A stretch of 15,789 nucleotides of DNA from Chloroflexota bacterium (GCA_002716645.1 PBBR01000025.1:1-15789); one strand, 5' to 3'; counted from the first letter of the stretch, positions 1-8,955 are shown. The notes: a model not told the origin generated them from the sequence alone. Program-made: numbers and translations.

Positions 1-938
1 GAGAGCTCTCCAAGTAGGTTCATTGTACGTTCATAAGATTTGCGTGAATTTTGTCCTGCCTCAACTATTGAGACAAGTATATCGCTCGCACCCATAGAAA
101 ATAGTTCTTGTATTTGTTTGGATACCTGTTCTTCAGTCCCAAATATTGCAGTACCTTCAATCATACGGTCACTCCAGGTGTTTTCAAAGGCCTCAGGATA
201 ACCGGCGTCGGCAAACATTTGTTGATAAAACGGAAGTTTTGGGTAATTTGCTAGCTGTTTTTGAACGCTATCCCTGATTTCGGCGAAATTCTCATGAACG
301 CATACTGGCGCATGAGCGATCAAACCGGGGGTATCTTTTCCGGCGGTTTCTGCCCCTTTCTTTATAGAGGGCAATGCAATGTTTTCAAGATAAGATCTAG
401 GGCATACCCAGCTGATAGCACCGTCAGCCTGTTCTCCACACATTTCAAAAGATTTTTGTCGCAAAGCAGATGCCATAACCGGTACATCTATGGGGGCTGG
501 TATTTGTGCATTTGCACGGTAGTAGTCCCCTGTAAAATCGACTGACCCTGTGCTGAATAAAGTTTTTAATATCTGAACGTATTCTTTTAGATGTCCAAGA
601 GGGTGGTGGAAGTTTGTTCCAAACATGTTTTCCATTGTGGGTCTATGGCTTGGACCGATGCCCAATTTAAATCTGCCTGGCGCTAACTGCGAAATAACCT
701 GGACTTGTTGAGCGATTACTATCGGGTGTCTGGGAAATGTAGGTACTATAGATGTCCCAAACACCATGTTTTCGAAACGTTGCGTCGCTGCAGCAAATAT
801 GGTCAATCCATCCAATCCGGCGCCACCAGTAGTCAGCCATACTGATTCGACCCCAGCCTTGGAGGCGGCATCTATATTAGCCATAATAGCATTAGCGTCA
901 GGAGCTGAAACGGCAACTCCTATTCTTGATGTTGGCAT
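1..938 (-). CDS. LLM-class flavin/F420-dependent oxidoreductase (C-terminus cut by window edge)
   Basis: The reverse complement reads continuously from ATG at 938 to the window edge, 312 codons without a stop. It begins MPTSRIGVAVSAPD and has the luciferase-like (bacterial luciferase / F420 oxidoreductase, PF00296-type) TIM-barrel pattern: an early VESVWLTT strand, a GTSIVPTFPRHP strand, the QLAPGRFKLGIGPSH segment, and a late IFGTEEQVSKQIQEL helix with a following ILVSIVEA strand that is usual near the family C-terminus. Few residues can be missing. A ribosome binding site AGGAG lies 7 nt before the ATG. It is the last gene of the minus-strand operon seen here, 36 nt after the MBL gene. The GIGPSH region recalls actinobacterial and Chloroflexota F420-dependent subfamilies; the cofactor (F420 or FMN) and substrate cannot be read from sequence. 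The SDHF histidine motif of F420-dependent glucose-6-phosphate dehydrogenase is absent. Confidence 0.88.
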   Translation of the reverse strand, partial: MPTSRIGVAVSAPDANAIMANIDAASKAGVESVWLTTGGAGLDGLTIFAAATQRFENMVFGTSIVPTFPRHPIVIAQQVQVISQLAPGRFKLGIGPSHRPTMENMFGTNFHHPLGHLKEYVQILKTLFSTGSVDFTGDYYRANAQIPAPIDVPVMASALRQKSFEMCGEQADGAISWVCPRSYLENIALPSIKKGAETAGKDTPGLIAHAPVCVHENFAEIRDSVQKQLANYPKLPFYQQMFADAGYPEAFENTWSDRMIEGTAIFGTEEQVSKQIQELFSMGASDILVSIVEAGQNSRKSYERTMNLLGEL

Positions 939-974
939 TAGGTAACTCCTCAAATAATGGTTGGACCTATGATA

Positions 975-1919
975 TTAAGCGATGCACCTTACGGTCTTAC
1001 CACCGTTATAGGTCAGCATGTCAGAGACTGCTGATTTGATATCTATTTTTGAACCGAGCTCTTCTCCTTTTAGCTCTGAGTAGGCTCTATGGAGGTTTCC
1101 GACTATTCTCTCTTTGTCATGCCATTCAGAGAATGTATCGAGATCCGTAGATAGAGCTGTTTCTAGAGGGCTAAGTCCCTTAGAAAAGCCGTCTTTTGCG
1201 ATATGTTGTATAAACTTTAAATAGTTTTCCATGTCTTGAATGACCTGAGAATCACAGATGCGTCCATGACCTGGAACAATCGTTTGCGATGGGAATTTTT
1301 TAAGTTGAGTGAGAGATCTCAATGACCCTTCTACTGATCCCATCATAACAAAAGGGGTCCCGCCATTGAACAATAAATCTCCTGAAAATAAAATGCTTTG
1401 TTCAGGCATCCACGCTATGACATCGTTTGTAGTGTGTGCTGGTCCCATGTAATGCAATTCTATTTTTGTGTTGTCTGAATATAACGTTAAGTCTTTTTCG
1501 AATGTTACAAATGGCGGTGACAGGGTAAGATCACCCCATTCTACACCTGAGTACATGGGATTCGGATTCACCGTGGGAACGTTAATCTCTAACATTTCTT
1601 TTCGGCATAGCTCATGACCAATGATGGTGGCATTTGGGAGCTGATAGTTCCCATTAGTGTGGTCGCCGTGTTGATGTGTATTTATGAGAGTTCGGATGGG
1701 GAGATTCGAAACTTTAGTTATAGATTCAATAAATGCCTTGGTACGCTTTTCGGTGAAGCATGTGTCTATAACTGTTATACCGGTTTTTCCTACAATAAAT
1801 CCTGTATTGTTCAATCCCCAACTTCCGTCCAATTGGACATAAGCATATACGTTTGAACTTAGCTGTTCCAAAGTAGGATCTGGAGCTTTTTGATCATCAT
1901 GTGAATGGATATTGGTCAT
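975..1919 (-). CDS. MBL-fold metallo-hydrolase
   Basis: Metallo-beta-lactamase-fold hydrolase of 314 residues. Visible metal ligands, numbered from the ATG at 1919, are the T-H-Q-H-G-D-H motif (H82, H84, D86, H87), a histidine in GPAHTTND (H162), the bridging aspartate in FSGDLLFNGG (D181) and the last histidine in VPGHGRI (H218), so the binuclear site looks complete. A GTG three codons upstream (1928) is also in frame. I prefer the ATG because the AGGACGGTGG-like ribosome binding sequence is well spaced for it and too close to the GTG. No signal peptide is seen, so it is probably cytoplasmic. Family members hydrolyse thioesters, lactones, phosphoesters or beta-lactams; the substrate cannot be told here. 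It sits 29 nt downstream of the phosphodiesterase gene and 36 nt before the LLM oxidoreductase, consistent with one transcript. Confidence 0.9.
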   Translation of the reverse strand: MTNIHSHDDQKAPDPTLEQLSSNVYAYVQLDGSWGLNNTGFIVGKTGITVIDTCFTEKRTKAFIESITKVSNLPIRTLINTHQHGDHTNGNYQLPNATIIGHELCRKEMLEINVPTVNPNPMYSGVEWGDLTLSPPFVTFEKDLTLYSDNTKIELHYMGPAHTTNDVIAWMPEQSILFSGDLLFNGGTPFVMMGSVEGSLRSLTQLKKFPSQTIVPGHGRICDSQVIQDMENYLKFIQHIAKDGFSKGLSPLETALSTDLDTFSEWHDKERIVGNLHRAYSELKGEELGSKIDIKSAVSDMLTYNGGKTVRCIA

Positions 1920-1948
1920 AAGGGCCACCGTCCTTTTGGTACGTGAGT

Positions 1949-3397
1949 TTATCTTGGTCCTAGGTAACCGTTTCCGTGGAATGGGTAAATTGAAGTTCCT
2001 ACTTTATCCAGCTTAATCATCTGTCGGTAAACGGTTTTATCAAACTTGTGTTCTGCAGAATGTACTATAATCTCACTAGCTATATTTTCTGGGCTAACAC
2101 CATTCAGCAAAGCTTCATCTAATATCCTGCCGTCAAACTTTGTTTTGGTATCTATGCCCAATATGTTTAGTATGGTAGGAGCAATGTCGATATTGCCGGT
2201 AGGGTTATCTATAGTAGTCTGATTTTTAAAACTTGGTCCATTTGCTAATAAAACGTTTGCCATTTCGTGAGCACTCAATGATCCGTGTTGGCCTAGACCT
2301 GTATCTCCGCTGGTAGAATAAACGAATCCAGGGTAACCATGTAAGTTCTTTTCACTGTCCCATCGAAAAGACATTGTGAGGTCCGGTTCTCGATCACCTT
2401 CAAGGCCTATTATGCTGTTAGGCAGGGTGCCTGATATATCACCGACTTTCTTTGAGGCTGTTAGAGATCCACACCAATATTGTGACATTAGCCAATGAGC
2501 TATAGATTTTGTCATGTCCGGATCGTGGTCTTGAGCATAAAAAAGAACGGAACCACCGTTACCCGCTATTGAGACATCCTTGGGATAATGTTTGTACAAA
2601 ATTTGTGACTGGTCTAATAATTCTCTGACGTTTATAACCTCTTGTATCGTGGAATAACCATGGTCGGAAGTTATTATGATGTCAGAATTTGAATTAGACT
2701 TGCTTAACCAATCTAAAAACATGCCGAATTCTTTATCTGCTTCGTGTAATACTCTGTTGGAAATCTCTGAACCTACTCCAAACGCATGTTGAGACTTGTC
2801 GGGTTCAGAGGACCATAATAGGGCAACCTCTGGTCGAATGTCTTCTAGAATATAGTCTTGCATAACCTTAATTGAATGACGCAAGCGTGGGATGTTTGGC
2901 ACTTCTTCTATTGGCCATGCACCAAATTTATTTATGATTGATTCATTCAAATCTCTAGGTAATGTAAAGTCAGGATGAATGGTAGCGCCCCCACATTGTG
3001 AAGCTCTGGGATTATGGATATATGCGTTTCCACTGGTGCCTGTTCCTATAGCTATGTATTTCTTGTTTTCCCTTCCGAGGATATCTGCGATGGTAGGTGC
3101 AAGTAAAACTTGTCCGGTTTTTTGATTTATAGCTTCTAGTTGAGATTCTAATGCTGGTATGACAGTGGATGGCATAAATTCAGGCACAACCAGAGTATTT
3201 CCGGTTAAACCGTGCCCGCCTGGATATCTTCCTGTTACCAAACTTGCCGCATTCGCTCTGGTGACACTTGGGAAGATTGGGTGATGGTTTTTAAAAAATA
3301 CTCCCTCATTTTTAAAAGCATATAAATTGGGTGTTAGATCTGGGTTGATCTGTGAGGGTTGGAGTCCATCAAATACAATAATGATTATTGAGTTCAT
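1949..3397 (-). CDS. Alkaline phosphatase superfamily type I phosphodiesterase / nucleotide pyrophosphatase-like protein
   Basis: A 482-residue member of the type I phosphodiesterase/nucleotide pyrophosphatase branch of the alkaline phosphatase superfamily (PF01663-type). The two-zinc site is recognisable: D10 in IIVFDGLQPS, the threonine nucleophile T46 in IFPSVTRANA, D200 and H204 in EPDKSQHAFG, D245-H246 in ITSDHGYST and H371 in GQHGSLSAHEM. These enzymes hydrolyse phosphodiester, pyrophosphate or phosphonate bonds. The protein lacks an obvious signal peptide: the short hydrophobic run at the N-terminus is the first beta strand carrying the metal aspartate. It lies 46 nt downstream of the 6-phosphogluconate dehydrogenase gene. 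The ATG at 3397 has only a weak AAGAG upstream, so translation may depend partly on coupling. The substrate is unknown; a sugar nucleotide or nucleotide would suit the pathway context, but that is inference. Confidence 0.9.
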   Translation of the reverse strand: MNSIIIIVFDGLQPSQINPDLTPNLYAFKNEGVFFKNHHPIFPSVTRANAASLVTGRYPGGHGLTGNTLVVPEFMPSTVIPALESQLEAINQKTGQVLLAPTIADILGRENKKYIAIGTGTSGNAYIHNPRASQCGGATIHPDFTLPRDLNESIINKFGAWPIEEVPNIPRLRHSIKVMQDYILEDIRPEVALLWSSEPDKSQHAFGVGSEISNRVLHEADKEFGMFLDWLSKSNSNSDIIITSDHGYSTIQEVINVRELLDQSQILYKHYPKDVSIAGNGGSVLFYAQDHDPDMTKSIAHWLMSQYWCGSLTASKKVGDISGTLPNSIIGLEGDREPDLTMSFRWDSEKNLHGYPGFVYSTSGDTGLGQHGSLSAHEMANVLLANGPSFKNQTTIDNPTGNIDIAPTILNILGIDTKTKFDGRILDEALLNGVSPENIASEIIVHSAEHKFDKTVYRQMIKLDKVGTSIYPFHGNGYLGPR

Positions 3398-3443
3398 GTT
3401 CGGCTCTTACTTAGTTTGTGGTTCAAATTTATCGGTTGACTTC

Positions 3444-4352
3444 TTATTCTGAAGGTTTGATTGAGTGGCCACCAAATTGTTTTCTTAGTGCTGCTAATAG
3501 TCTTCGTCCCAGTGGATTGTCTTGTCTTGATCTAAAGCGTTCTAGCAGAGATAGCGTGATTATAGGTGCTGGAATCGCCAGGTCTACTGACTCTTGGACT
3601 GCCCAACGACCTTCCCCTGTGTCTTCAACATATCCTTCTAGCCCACTTAGCTTAGCGTCTTCGGATAGTGCTTCACTGGTTAAATCTAATAGCCATGATC
3701 GAACTACGCTGCCAAACCTCCAGGTTTCCGCAATGGTTTGCAAATCGAGCTCAAATTCAGTTTTTGCTTCTAATAATTCGAATCCTTCGGCGTAGGCCTG
3801 CATCATTCCATATTCAACCGCGTTATGAATCATTTTGACAAAATGGCCAGATCCGCGTTTTCCTACGTAGCTGTATCCTGTATCTGGTGTAGGGGACAGT
3901 GTTTGAAATATAGGTTCTATATGGGTAAAACTAGATTTATCGCCTCCAACCATCAATGAATAACCATGATCTAGTCCCCATATTCCGCCGCTTATACCAA
4001 CATCCAGAAAATGTATGCCGTCTTTAGCTAACAACTCATATCTTCTGATACTCTCTTTATAATTCGCGTTCCCGCCATCCAACACAGTATCCCCACTTGT
4101 AAGCTCATCTTTTAGGAACAAGATGATACTTTCTGTGGGTTCACCAGAGGGCAACATGCAAAATATGTATCTAGGCGGGGACACCTGTGCGATTAATTCT
4201 GAGATCGATGAAACTGTGGGGATATCCATGGAACTGATATGGAGTCTAGCATCTGTGTCTTTGTCATAGGCAACTACTCTGTGCCCTCCAGAGGACAGTC
4301 TCTGAGCCATATTACTACCCATTCGGCCCAGACCTATCATGCCGATCTCCAT
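3444..4352 (-). CDS. gnd: 6-phosphogluconate dehydrogenase, decarboxylating (short ~300-aa type)
   Basis: Oxidative decarboxylation of 6-phosphogluconate to ribulose-5-phosphate. The 302-residue length matches the short bacterial form (GntZ/YqeC type) rather than the ~470-residue enteric form. The N-terminal Rossmann motif is GLGRMG (residues 7-12), and the second strand ends V-V-A-Y-D; an acidic residue there favours NAD+ over NADP+ (inference). The family signature GGNANYKES, the substrate loop VGISGGIWGLDHGYSLM and the catalytic lysine K173 in GHFVKMIHNAVEYGMMQ are intact. I place the start at ATG 4352: the AAGGAG site lies 7 nt upstream of it, whereas the in-frame TTG at 4358 would be almost on top of that site. 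The gene is 37 nt downstream of transaldolase and functions with it and transketolase in the pentose phosphate pathway. No glucose-6-phosphate dehydrogenase or classical lactonase is present in the window. Confidence 0.95.
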   Translation of the reverse strand: MEIGMIGLGRMGSNMAQRLSSGGHRVVAYDKDTDARLHISSMDIPTVSSISELIAQVSPPRYIFCMLPSGEPTESIILFLKDELTSGDTVLDGGNANYKESIRRYELLAKDGIHFLDVGISGGIWGLDHGYSLMVGGDKSSFTHIEPIFQTLSPTPDTGYSYVGKRGSGHFVKMIHNAVEYGMMQAYAEGFELLEAKTEFELDLQTIAETWRFGSVVRSWLLDLTSEALSEDAKLSGLEGYVEDTGEGRWAVQESVDLAIPAPIITLSLLERFRSRQDNPLGRRLLAALRKQFGGHSIKPSE

Positions 4353-4389
4353 TATCAAACTCCTTGTAATTTGGATTTATTTTTCGCTA

Positions 4390-5529
4390 TTACCCGGTAT
4401 TAGCGACACCAGGTTGCGATTTCAGTAGTTGGGCTCGTTTACCTTCTATATTGTCTAAAAGAAGTTCGAATGAATCTGCAAATGCTTTTACACCATCTGA
4501 TAACAATTTGTCTGTTATTGAGGTGAGTGAGATACCTGCGTTAATAATAGCTTCAATAGCTTGTTCAGCCTGGTCTAGGTCGGTGTTTACTGCAGTTGTA
4601 GCGTTACCATGGTCCAGGAACGCTTCTAGTGTTGCGTCAGGCATTGTGTTCACCGTATGTTTCCCTATCAGTGAATCAACGTACAGCACATCACTGTATC
4701 CAGGATTTTTAGTTCCGGTGCTAGCCCAAAGTGGTCTTTGTACCATTGCACCTTTTTCTTCGAGACTTTTAAATTGTGAGGAACCGAAGGTTTTTTGGAA
4801 TTCATGATAAGCAATCTTAGCGTTTGATACAGCGGCTTTTCCAAGCAATTCTTGCGTTATTCCATTTCCAGTGGCAATTTGTGCTGATAACAAGTCGTCC
4901 ACGGCAGTGTCAACTCTACTAACGAAGAATGATGCTACAGAAGCTACTCTTGATAGGTCTTCAGTTGTCTGAGTCAAATCTTCAAGCCCTAGCAGATATG
5001 CCTGTTGGACTTTTTTATAAACTTCAACAGAAAATATTAGAGTTACATTAACGTTTATTCCTTGGCCTATTAGTGCGCGGATGGCGGGTATACCCTCAGG
5101 TGTGGCTGGAACTTTGATCATTACATTTGGTCTGTTTAGCGAGGCAAAATAATCAACGGCTTCAGATATCGTTCCATTGGTGTCATACGCCAGGCGGGGG
5201 CTGACTTCTAGAGAGGCATAGCCATCAATGCCGTAGGTCTTATCATAAACTGGTCTGAGAAGGTCAGCAGCTTCCTGTATGTCTCTTATTACTAGTCCGT
5301 CGTAGATCTCATTTCTATCTTTCCCATCAAGAGCCATTCTGAAAAGTTGATCATCATAGTCATTGCTATTTGAGATAGCCTTTTCAAAAATAGTCGGGTT
5401 TGCAGTCAGTCCGGTGACTCCGATGTCTATTAGATCTTTTAATCCACCTGAATTTAACATGCCACGGCTTATATTGTCGTACCACACGGATTGGCCTAAG
5501 GTGTAAATCGACTGGATTGTATTAGGCAT
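4390..5529 (-). CDS. tal: Transaldolase
   Basis: Transfers dihydroxyacetone units between sugar phosphates in the non-oxidative pentose phosphate pathway. The 379 residues match the longer bacterial transaldolase subfamily. The sequence shows the N-terminal VTGLTANPTIFEKAI signature (residues 38-52), the Schiff-base lysine K139 in NVMIKVPATPEG, then INVNVTLIFS, ASFFVSRVDTAVD and the C-terminal RPLWASTGTKNP phosphate-binding region, so all active-site strands are in order. ATG 5529 has a strong AGGAGG five bases upstream. It lies 82 nt downstream of transketolase on the same strand. A longer 85-codon open frame overlapping the start (5496-5753) has no support as a gene. Confidence 0.97.
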   Translation of the reverse strand: MPNTIQSIYTLGQSVWYDNISRGMLNSGGLKDLIDIGVTGLTANPTIFEKAISNSNDYDDQLFRMALDGKDRNEIYDGLVIRDIQEAADLLRPVYDKTYGIDGYASLEVSPRLAYDTNGTISEAVDYFASLNRPNVMIKVPATPEGIPAIRALIGQGINVNVTLIFSVEVYKKVQQAYLLGLEDLTQTTEDLSRVASVASFFVSRVDTAVDDLLSAQIATGNGITQELLGKAAVSNAKIAYHEFQKTFGSSQFKSLEEKGAMVQRPLWASTGTKNPGYSDVLYVDSLIGKHTVNTMPDATLEAFLDHGNATTAVNTDLDQAEQAIEAIINAGISLTSITDKLLSDGVKAFADSFELLLDNIEGKRAQLLKSQPGVANTG

Positions 5530-5611
5530 ATTCGCCTCCTAATTGACTCTGAAGAAGATATATCGCTTAGTATATTATCATCTGGGTCGTCTATATCGTT
5601 CAAAGTAAGCA

Positions 5612-7618
5612 CTATTTTATTAGTTTTTTTACCTCGTTTGCTATTTGTTCGGCAGTCAACCCTAGGTTTGAGTAAATAACATCTGAAGGAGCTGATGCTC
5701 CGAATCTTGAGATTCCCATATTCGTTCCATTGGATGTTGTATAGCGCTCCCATCCCAAATCAGTCGCAGCTTCAACTGACACACGAGCTGTAATGTGCGG
5801 AGGCAAAACTTCCTGCTGGTATGTTGAGGGTTGTTGGTCAAATAGTTCCCATGAAGCCATAGATACGATTCTTACCGGTATATTTTCTGATTCAAGGAGT
5901 TCGACCGCTTCAATCGCTATTTCTATTTCGGAACCTGTGGATAGTATTATGGCTTTGGCTGGCTCCGAACTGTCGTGTAAGATGTATCCGCCTTTTTGGA
6001 CCCCTGTTGAGGGTGTAAATCTCTCCCTGTCCAGTATAGGTAAATTTTGGCGGCTCAGAACAATTACCGTCGGGCCATTTGTTCTAGAAACGGCTATCTT
6101 CCATGCTTCAGTAGTCTCAGTGGCATCTGCAGGTCTCAGAACTACCATATTGGGTATTGCACGTAGTGACAGGAGTTGTTCTATTGGTTGATGGGTTGGT
6201 CCGTCTTGGCCTAATCCGATTGAGTCGTGAGTGAATATATAAATTACTCTTAACCCCATCATGGCAGCCAATCTCATTGGCGGACGCATGTAGTCAGAAA
6301 ATAGTAGGAAAGTGGCTGTGTAAGGTATTGTACCTCCGTGTAAAGCCATACCATTGGCTAGCGCACCCATTGCGTGTTCACGTACGCCGAAATGGAAATT
6401 GTTCCCGCCGTAATTCTCTGCACTAAAGTCAGATTTGTCGTTGAGTATGGTTTTTGTAGAAGGTGCTAGATCGGCGGAACCCCCGAGTAGCATTGGGACT
6501 AGCTGAGAGATAGCGTTCATAACTTTGCCTCCAGCATCTCTCGTAGACATAGTACCACTAGAATCCCTGAATAAATCGTCTAGGCCCTGATCCCATCCTA
6601 TGGGTAAGTCTCCTGATATCTCGGATTTCAAATTTTTGGCTTGAAGTGGATAATTGGTTTCGTATTCAGCAAAAAGTTTATCCCAGCTGCTCTGTAATTT
6701 TGCCCTTTCCTCACGTAAAAGCCCGAAATGGGATTTTACTTCGGGTGGTATTGTAAATGGATCGTCATACTCCCATCCGAGTTGTGCTTTAGTTAGTTTA
6801 GTTTCTTCTGGCCCTAAAGGCTCTCCGTGTACTCCGCTAGTATTGGCTCTGTTGGGACTACCGTATCCTATCGTTGTTCGGCATATTATTAGACTAGGCT
6901 TTGTTTCATTCTGTTTGGCTATGTCTATAGCGGTCGATAAATCTTCTGTATCCATACCGTCAATTGGACCTACGACTTGCCATCCATAGGATTCGAATCT
7001 TTTTTTCACATCTTCAACGAAAGTGATGTCGGTATTTCCTTCGATCGATATGTCATTGTCATCATAGAGGTAGATTACTTTGCCTAGTTGCAATGTGCCT
7101 GCTATTGAAGCTGCTTCGGACGCAACTCCTTCCTGTAAATCACCATCAGAAACTATCGCATATGTGTTGTGATCTATGATATTAAAATTGGGTTGATTGT
7201 ACCGTTCTGCCAGCCACCTTTCAGCTATAGCCATTCCTATGCCATGTGCGAAGCCTTGACCCAGTGGTCCGGTAGTCATTTCTATACCGCTAGATAAATT
7301 GTATTCAGGGTGGCCCGGGGTTTTACTTTCCCATTGTCTGAAATTCTTAATATCTTCTAATGAGATATCATATCCTGCCAAATGTAATATGCTGTATAGC
7401 AGAGCTGAAGCGTGCCCGTTGGATAATATAAATCGGTCACGATTTATCCAGGTTGGATCGGCAGGATTATGATTCAGGAATTTACTCCACAGAATATAGG
7501 CCATAGGAGCACATCCCATCGGTGCCCCTGGGTGACCTGACTTAGCGGTCTCTACTGCATCTATACTTAGTGTTCTTATTGTGTCTATGCACAATTGATT
7601 TATATTGGTGCTAGCCAT
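5612..7618 (-). CDS. tkt: Transketolase
   Basis: Thiamine-diphosphate enzyme moving two-carbon ketol units between sugar phosphates. Full length at 668 residues. Visible features: H29 in SGHPGAPMG, H69 in SNGHASALLY, H103, the GPLGQG loop, the TPP/metal motif opening SDGDLQEG (157-164) and reaching YDDNDISIEG, the catalytic glutamate E414 in FGVREHAMG, and H476 in GLGQDGPTHQP, followed by the C-terminal domain. All known catalytic positions appear intact. ATG 7618 follows an AGGA six bases upstream (TGAGGAATCAGA). It is the promoter-proximal gene of the minus-strand operon, facing the selenoprotein module across a 278-nt divergent region. There is no sign of truncation. Confidence 0.97.
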   Translation of the reverse strand: MASTNINQLCIDTIRTLSIDAVETAKSGHPGAPMGCAPMAYILWSKFLNHNPADPTWINRDRFILSNGHASALLYSILHLAGYDISLEDIKNFRQWESKTPGHPEYNLSSGIEMTTGPLGQGFAHGIGMAIAERWLAERYNQPNFNIIDHNTYAIVSDGDLQEGVASEAASIAGTLQLGKVIYLYDDNDISIEGNTDITFVEDVKKRFESYGWQVVGPIDGMDTEDLSTAIDIAKQNETKPSLIICRTTIGYGSPNRANTSGVHGEPLGPEETKLTKAQLGWEYDDPFTIPPEVKSHFGLLREERAKLQSSWDKLFAEYETNYPLQAKNLKSEISGDLPIGWDQGLDDLFRDSSGTMSTRDAGGKVMNAISQLVPMLLGGSADLAPSTKTILNDKSDFSAENYGGNNFHFGVREHAMGALANGMALHGGTIPYTATFLLFSDYMRPPMRLAAMMGLRVIYIFTHDSIGLGQDGPTHQPIEQLLSLRAIPNMVVLRPADATETTEAWKIAVSRTNGPTVIVLSRQNLPILDRERFTPSTGVQKGGYILHDSSEPAKAIILSTGSEIEIAIEAVELLESENIPVRIVSMASWELFDQQPSTYQQEVLPPHITARVSVEAATDLGWERYTTSNGTNMGISRFGASAPSDVIYSNLGLTAEQIANEVKKLIK

Positions 7619-7896
7619 TCTGATTCCTCATGGTAGAAATAAAAGTTGATGGTATTACATATATCGTTATGTGTACAAGGTTATTTTATGTTTTACAAGT
7701 AAATGATCCCCCTAATATAATTTGATGATTCGAAAGCGACTAGATTTTAGCGTAGTGAATCCAGTGATTAGTTGTAATTACCGGTGTATTTGTGTGACAG
7801 GATTTTCATGCTTATACTAGTCGCCTAATCATGTGGTATTAAATCTAGTTTAAATTAGTACTATATGATACATAAACGGTGGCGAAAGGGGTATTT
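7619..7896. promoter_or_regulatory. Divergent intergenic region between tkt and the selenoprotein module
   Basis: AT-rich non-coding region of 278 nt that must carry promoters for both the minus-strand pentose phosphate operon and the plus-strand UGSC module. Two interlocking inverted repeats are present: GCGACTAG at 7736-7743 with CTAGTCGC at 7817-7824, and ACTAGATTT at 7739-7747 with AAATCTAGT at 7841-7849. Both use the same left arm, so they could form alternative structures or bind a dimeric regulator; chance is also possible. I see no tRNA, riboswitch or small gene here. Confidence 0.5.
7790..7818 (+). promoter_or_regulatory. Candidate sigma-70 promoter for the selenoprotein module
   Basis: A -35-like TTGTGT (7790-7795) and a good -10 TATACT (7813-7818) are separated by 17 nt, giving a predicted transcript start near 7825 and a leader of about 70 nt before ATG 7897. 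The right arm of one inverted repeat (7817-7824) overlaps the -10 box, which would suit an operator. The -35 match is weak and a second TATGAT lies at 7864-7869 without a good -35, so the exact promoter is uncertain. Confidence 0.35.
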
Positions 7897-8946
7897 ATGG
7901 CATCTGACGCACGAGCTCTTATCCACGATCTAGACTATTCACAGGATCCCGTAGAAGAGTGTTACCGCAGAGGTTGGACTGACGGTATGCCTGTAGCTCC
8001 GCCAACCGTCGAAAAAGTAAATCAAATGCTAGATTACGTAGGGTTGTCACCTGGAGACGTGTTGGGAGAAGTTCCTGTGAGGCGGAGAGTATTAACAGCT
8101 GAACAGGCAGCGGCTAACTGCGTTATGGCGGGATGTTTGCCTGAATATTTCCCTATAGTTTTGGCAGCTATGAAAGCTCTTTTTGAGCATGATCCAAACT
8201 GTATTCATGAAATTTCAGCTGTTACAAATTCTACAGGAATAATGCTACTGGTGAATGGTCCAATAAGAAAAAATATTGATTTGAATTGCACCGACAATCT
8301 ATTTAGCCCTGGATATAGGGCTAACTCGACAATTGGCAGGGCTATTCGGCTAATTTTCATAAATGTATTTGAACAGCGTCCTGGGGTATTAGATAGAGGG
8401 TGCATGGGGTCTCTGACCAAGTACAGTGTCTGTTTTGGGGAGGATGAAGAAGATAGTCCGTGGGAACCATACCACGTGACTCAGGGATTCGCGGCTGATC
8501 AATCAACTGTAACAGTAGCCGCGATACAAGATGTGGAAATGTTCGGGAATAGATATGGTACGACAGGGGAAAGCCTGATGGACTCAATAGTGGAAGGAAT
8601 GGCTTCTCATGGCTTGGCGATATATTTTGGCAGAGGCATTAAATGGTTTTGGGTTGTGGGGCATTGGCATGCAGAAATGTTGAATCGTCTGGGTTGGACG
8701 CGGCCATTGATGCAAGAATATATCCAAGAAAGAAGTTACAGGACTAGGGCTCAGTTGAAAGGGCTAGGTTATATTAAGGGTGAAGTAGTGGTTCAAGATG
8801 AGACGGAAAGAGTGTATGCTGCTCAAGCCGCAGAGGATATACTGATTGTTAAAGCCGGTGGCAACAGTGGTATATATAGTAACCTGATTATGAATTACTA
8901 TGGCGTGGAAGCAACAACAGTTCCAATAGTAAATCCTAAATCTTAG
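7897..8946 (+). CDS. Uncharacterised partner protein of the UGSC selenoprotein
   Basis: A 349-residue protein of no known function. I recognise its pattern as one that accompanies UGSC-family proteins: an N-terminal RGWTDGMPVAPPT block (residues 26-38), then AAANCVMAGCLPEYFPIV, a VNGPIRKNIDLN segment, the SPGYRANSTIGRAIRLIFIN stretch and EDSPWEPYHVTQGFA. Cysteines occur at about 16, 75, 80, 102, 131, 169 and 179, several inside these blocks, so thiol or metal chemistry is possible but unproven. No signal peptide or membrane segment is visible. I choose ATG 7897 because AAAGGGG lies five bases before it; an in-frame GTG at 7879 has no such site. Its TAG stop lies directly against the next gene's AGGAGG and only 9 nt separate the two genes, so translation is probably coupled and the proteins probably act together. 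The family memory comes from general knowledge and was not searched. Confidence 0.85.
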   Translation: MASDARALIHDLDYSQDPVEECYRRGWTDGMPVAPPTVEKVNQMLDYVGLSPGDVLGEVPVRRRVLTAEQAAANCVMAGCLPEYFPIVLAAMKALFEHDPNCIHEISAVTNSTGIMLLVNGPIRKNIDLNCTDNLFSPGYRANSTIGRAIRLIFINVFEQRPGVLDRGCMGSLTKYSVCFGEDEEDSPWEPYHVTQGFAADQSTVTVAAIQDVEMFGNRYGTTGESLMDSIVEGMASHGLAIYFGRGIKWFWVVGHWHAEMLNRLGWTRPLMQEYIQERSYRTRAQLKGLGYIKGEVVVQDETERVYAAQAAEDILIVKAGGNSGIYSNLIMNYYGVEATTVPIVNPKS

Positions 8947-8955
8947 GAGGCGTTC

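Noticed and set aside
261..545. Plus-strand 94-residue open frame
   Set aside because: It lies antisense inside the LLM oxidoreductase frame, with no family resemblance and cysteine-rich, shadow-like composition.
1..938. F420-dependent glucose-6-phosphate dehydrogenase supplying the oxidative branch of the operon
   Set aside because: The sequence has LTTGG where that enzyme has its SDHF catalytic histidine motif, and the rest resembles other LLM subfamilies. Context alone is not enough.
5496..5753. Minus-strand 85-residue open frame across the tkt-tal junction
   Set aside because: It overlaps the 3' end of transketolase and the start of transaldolase in another frame and has no recognisable pattern.
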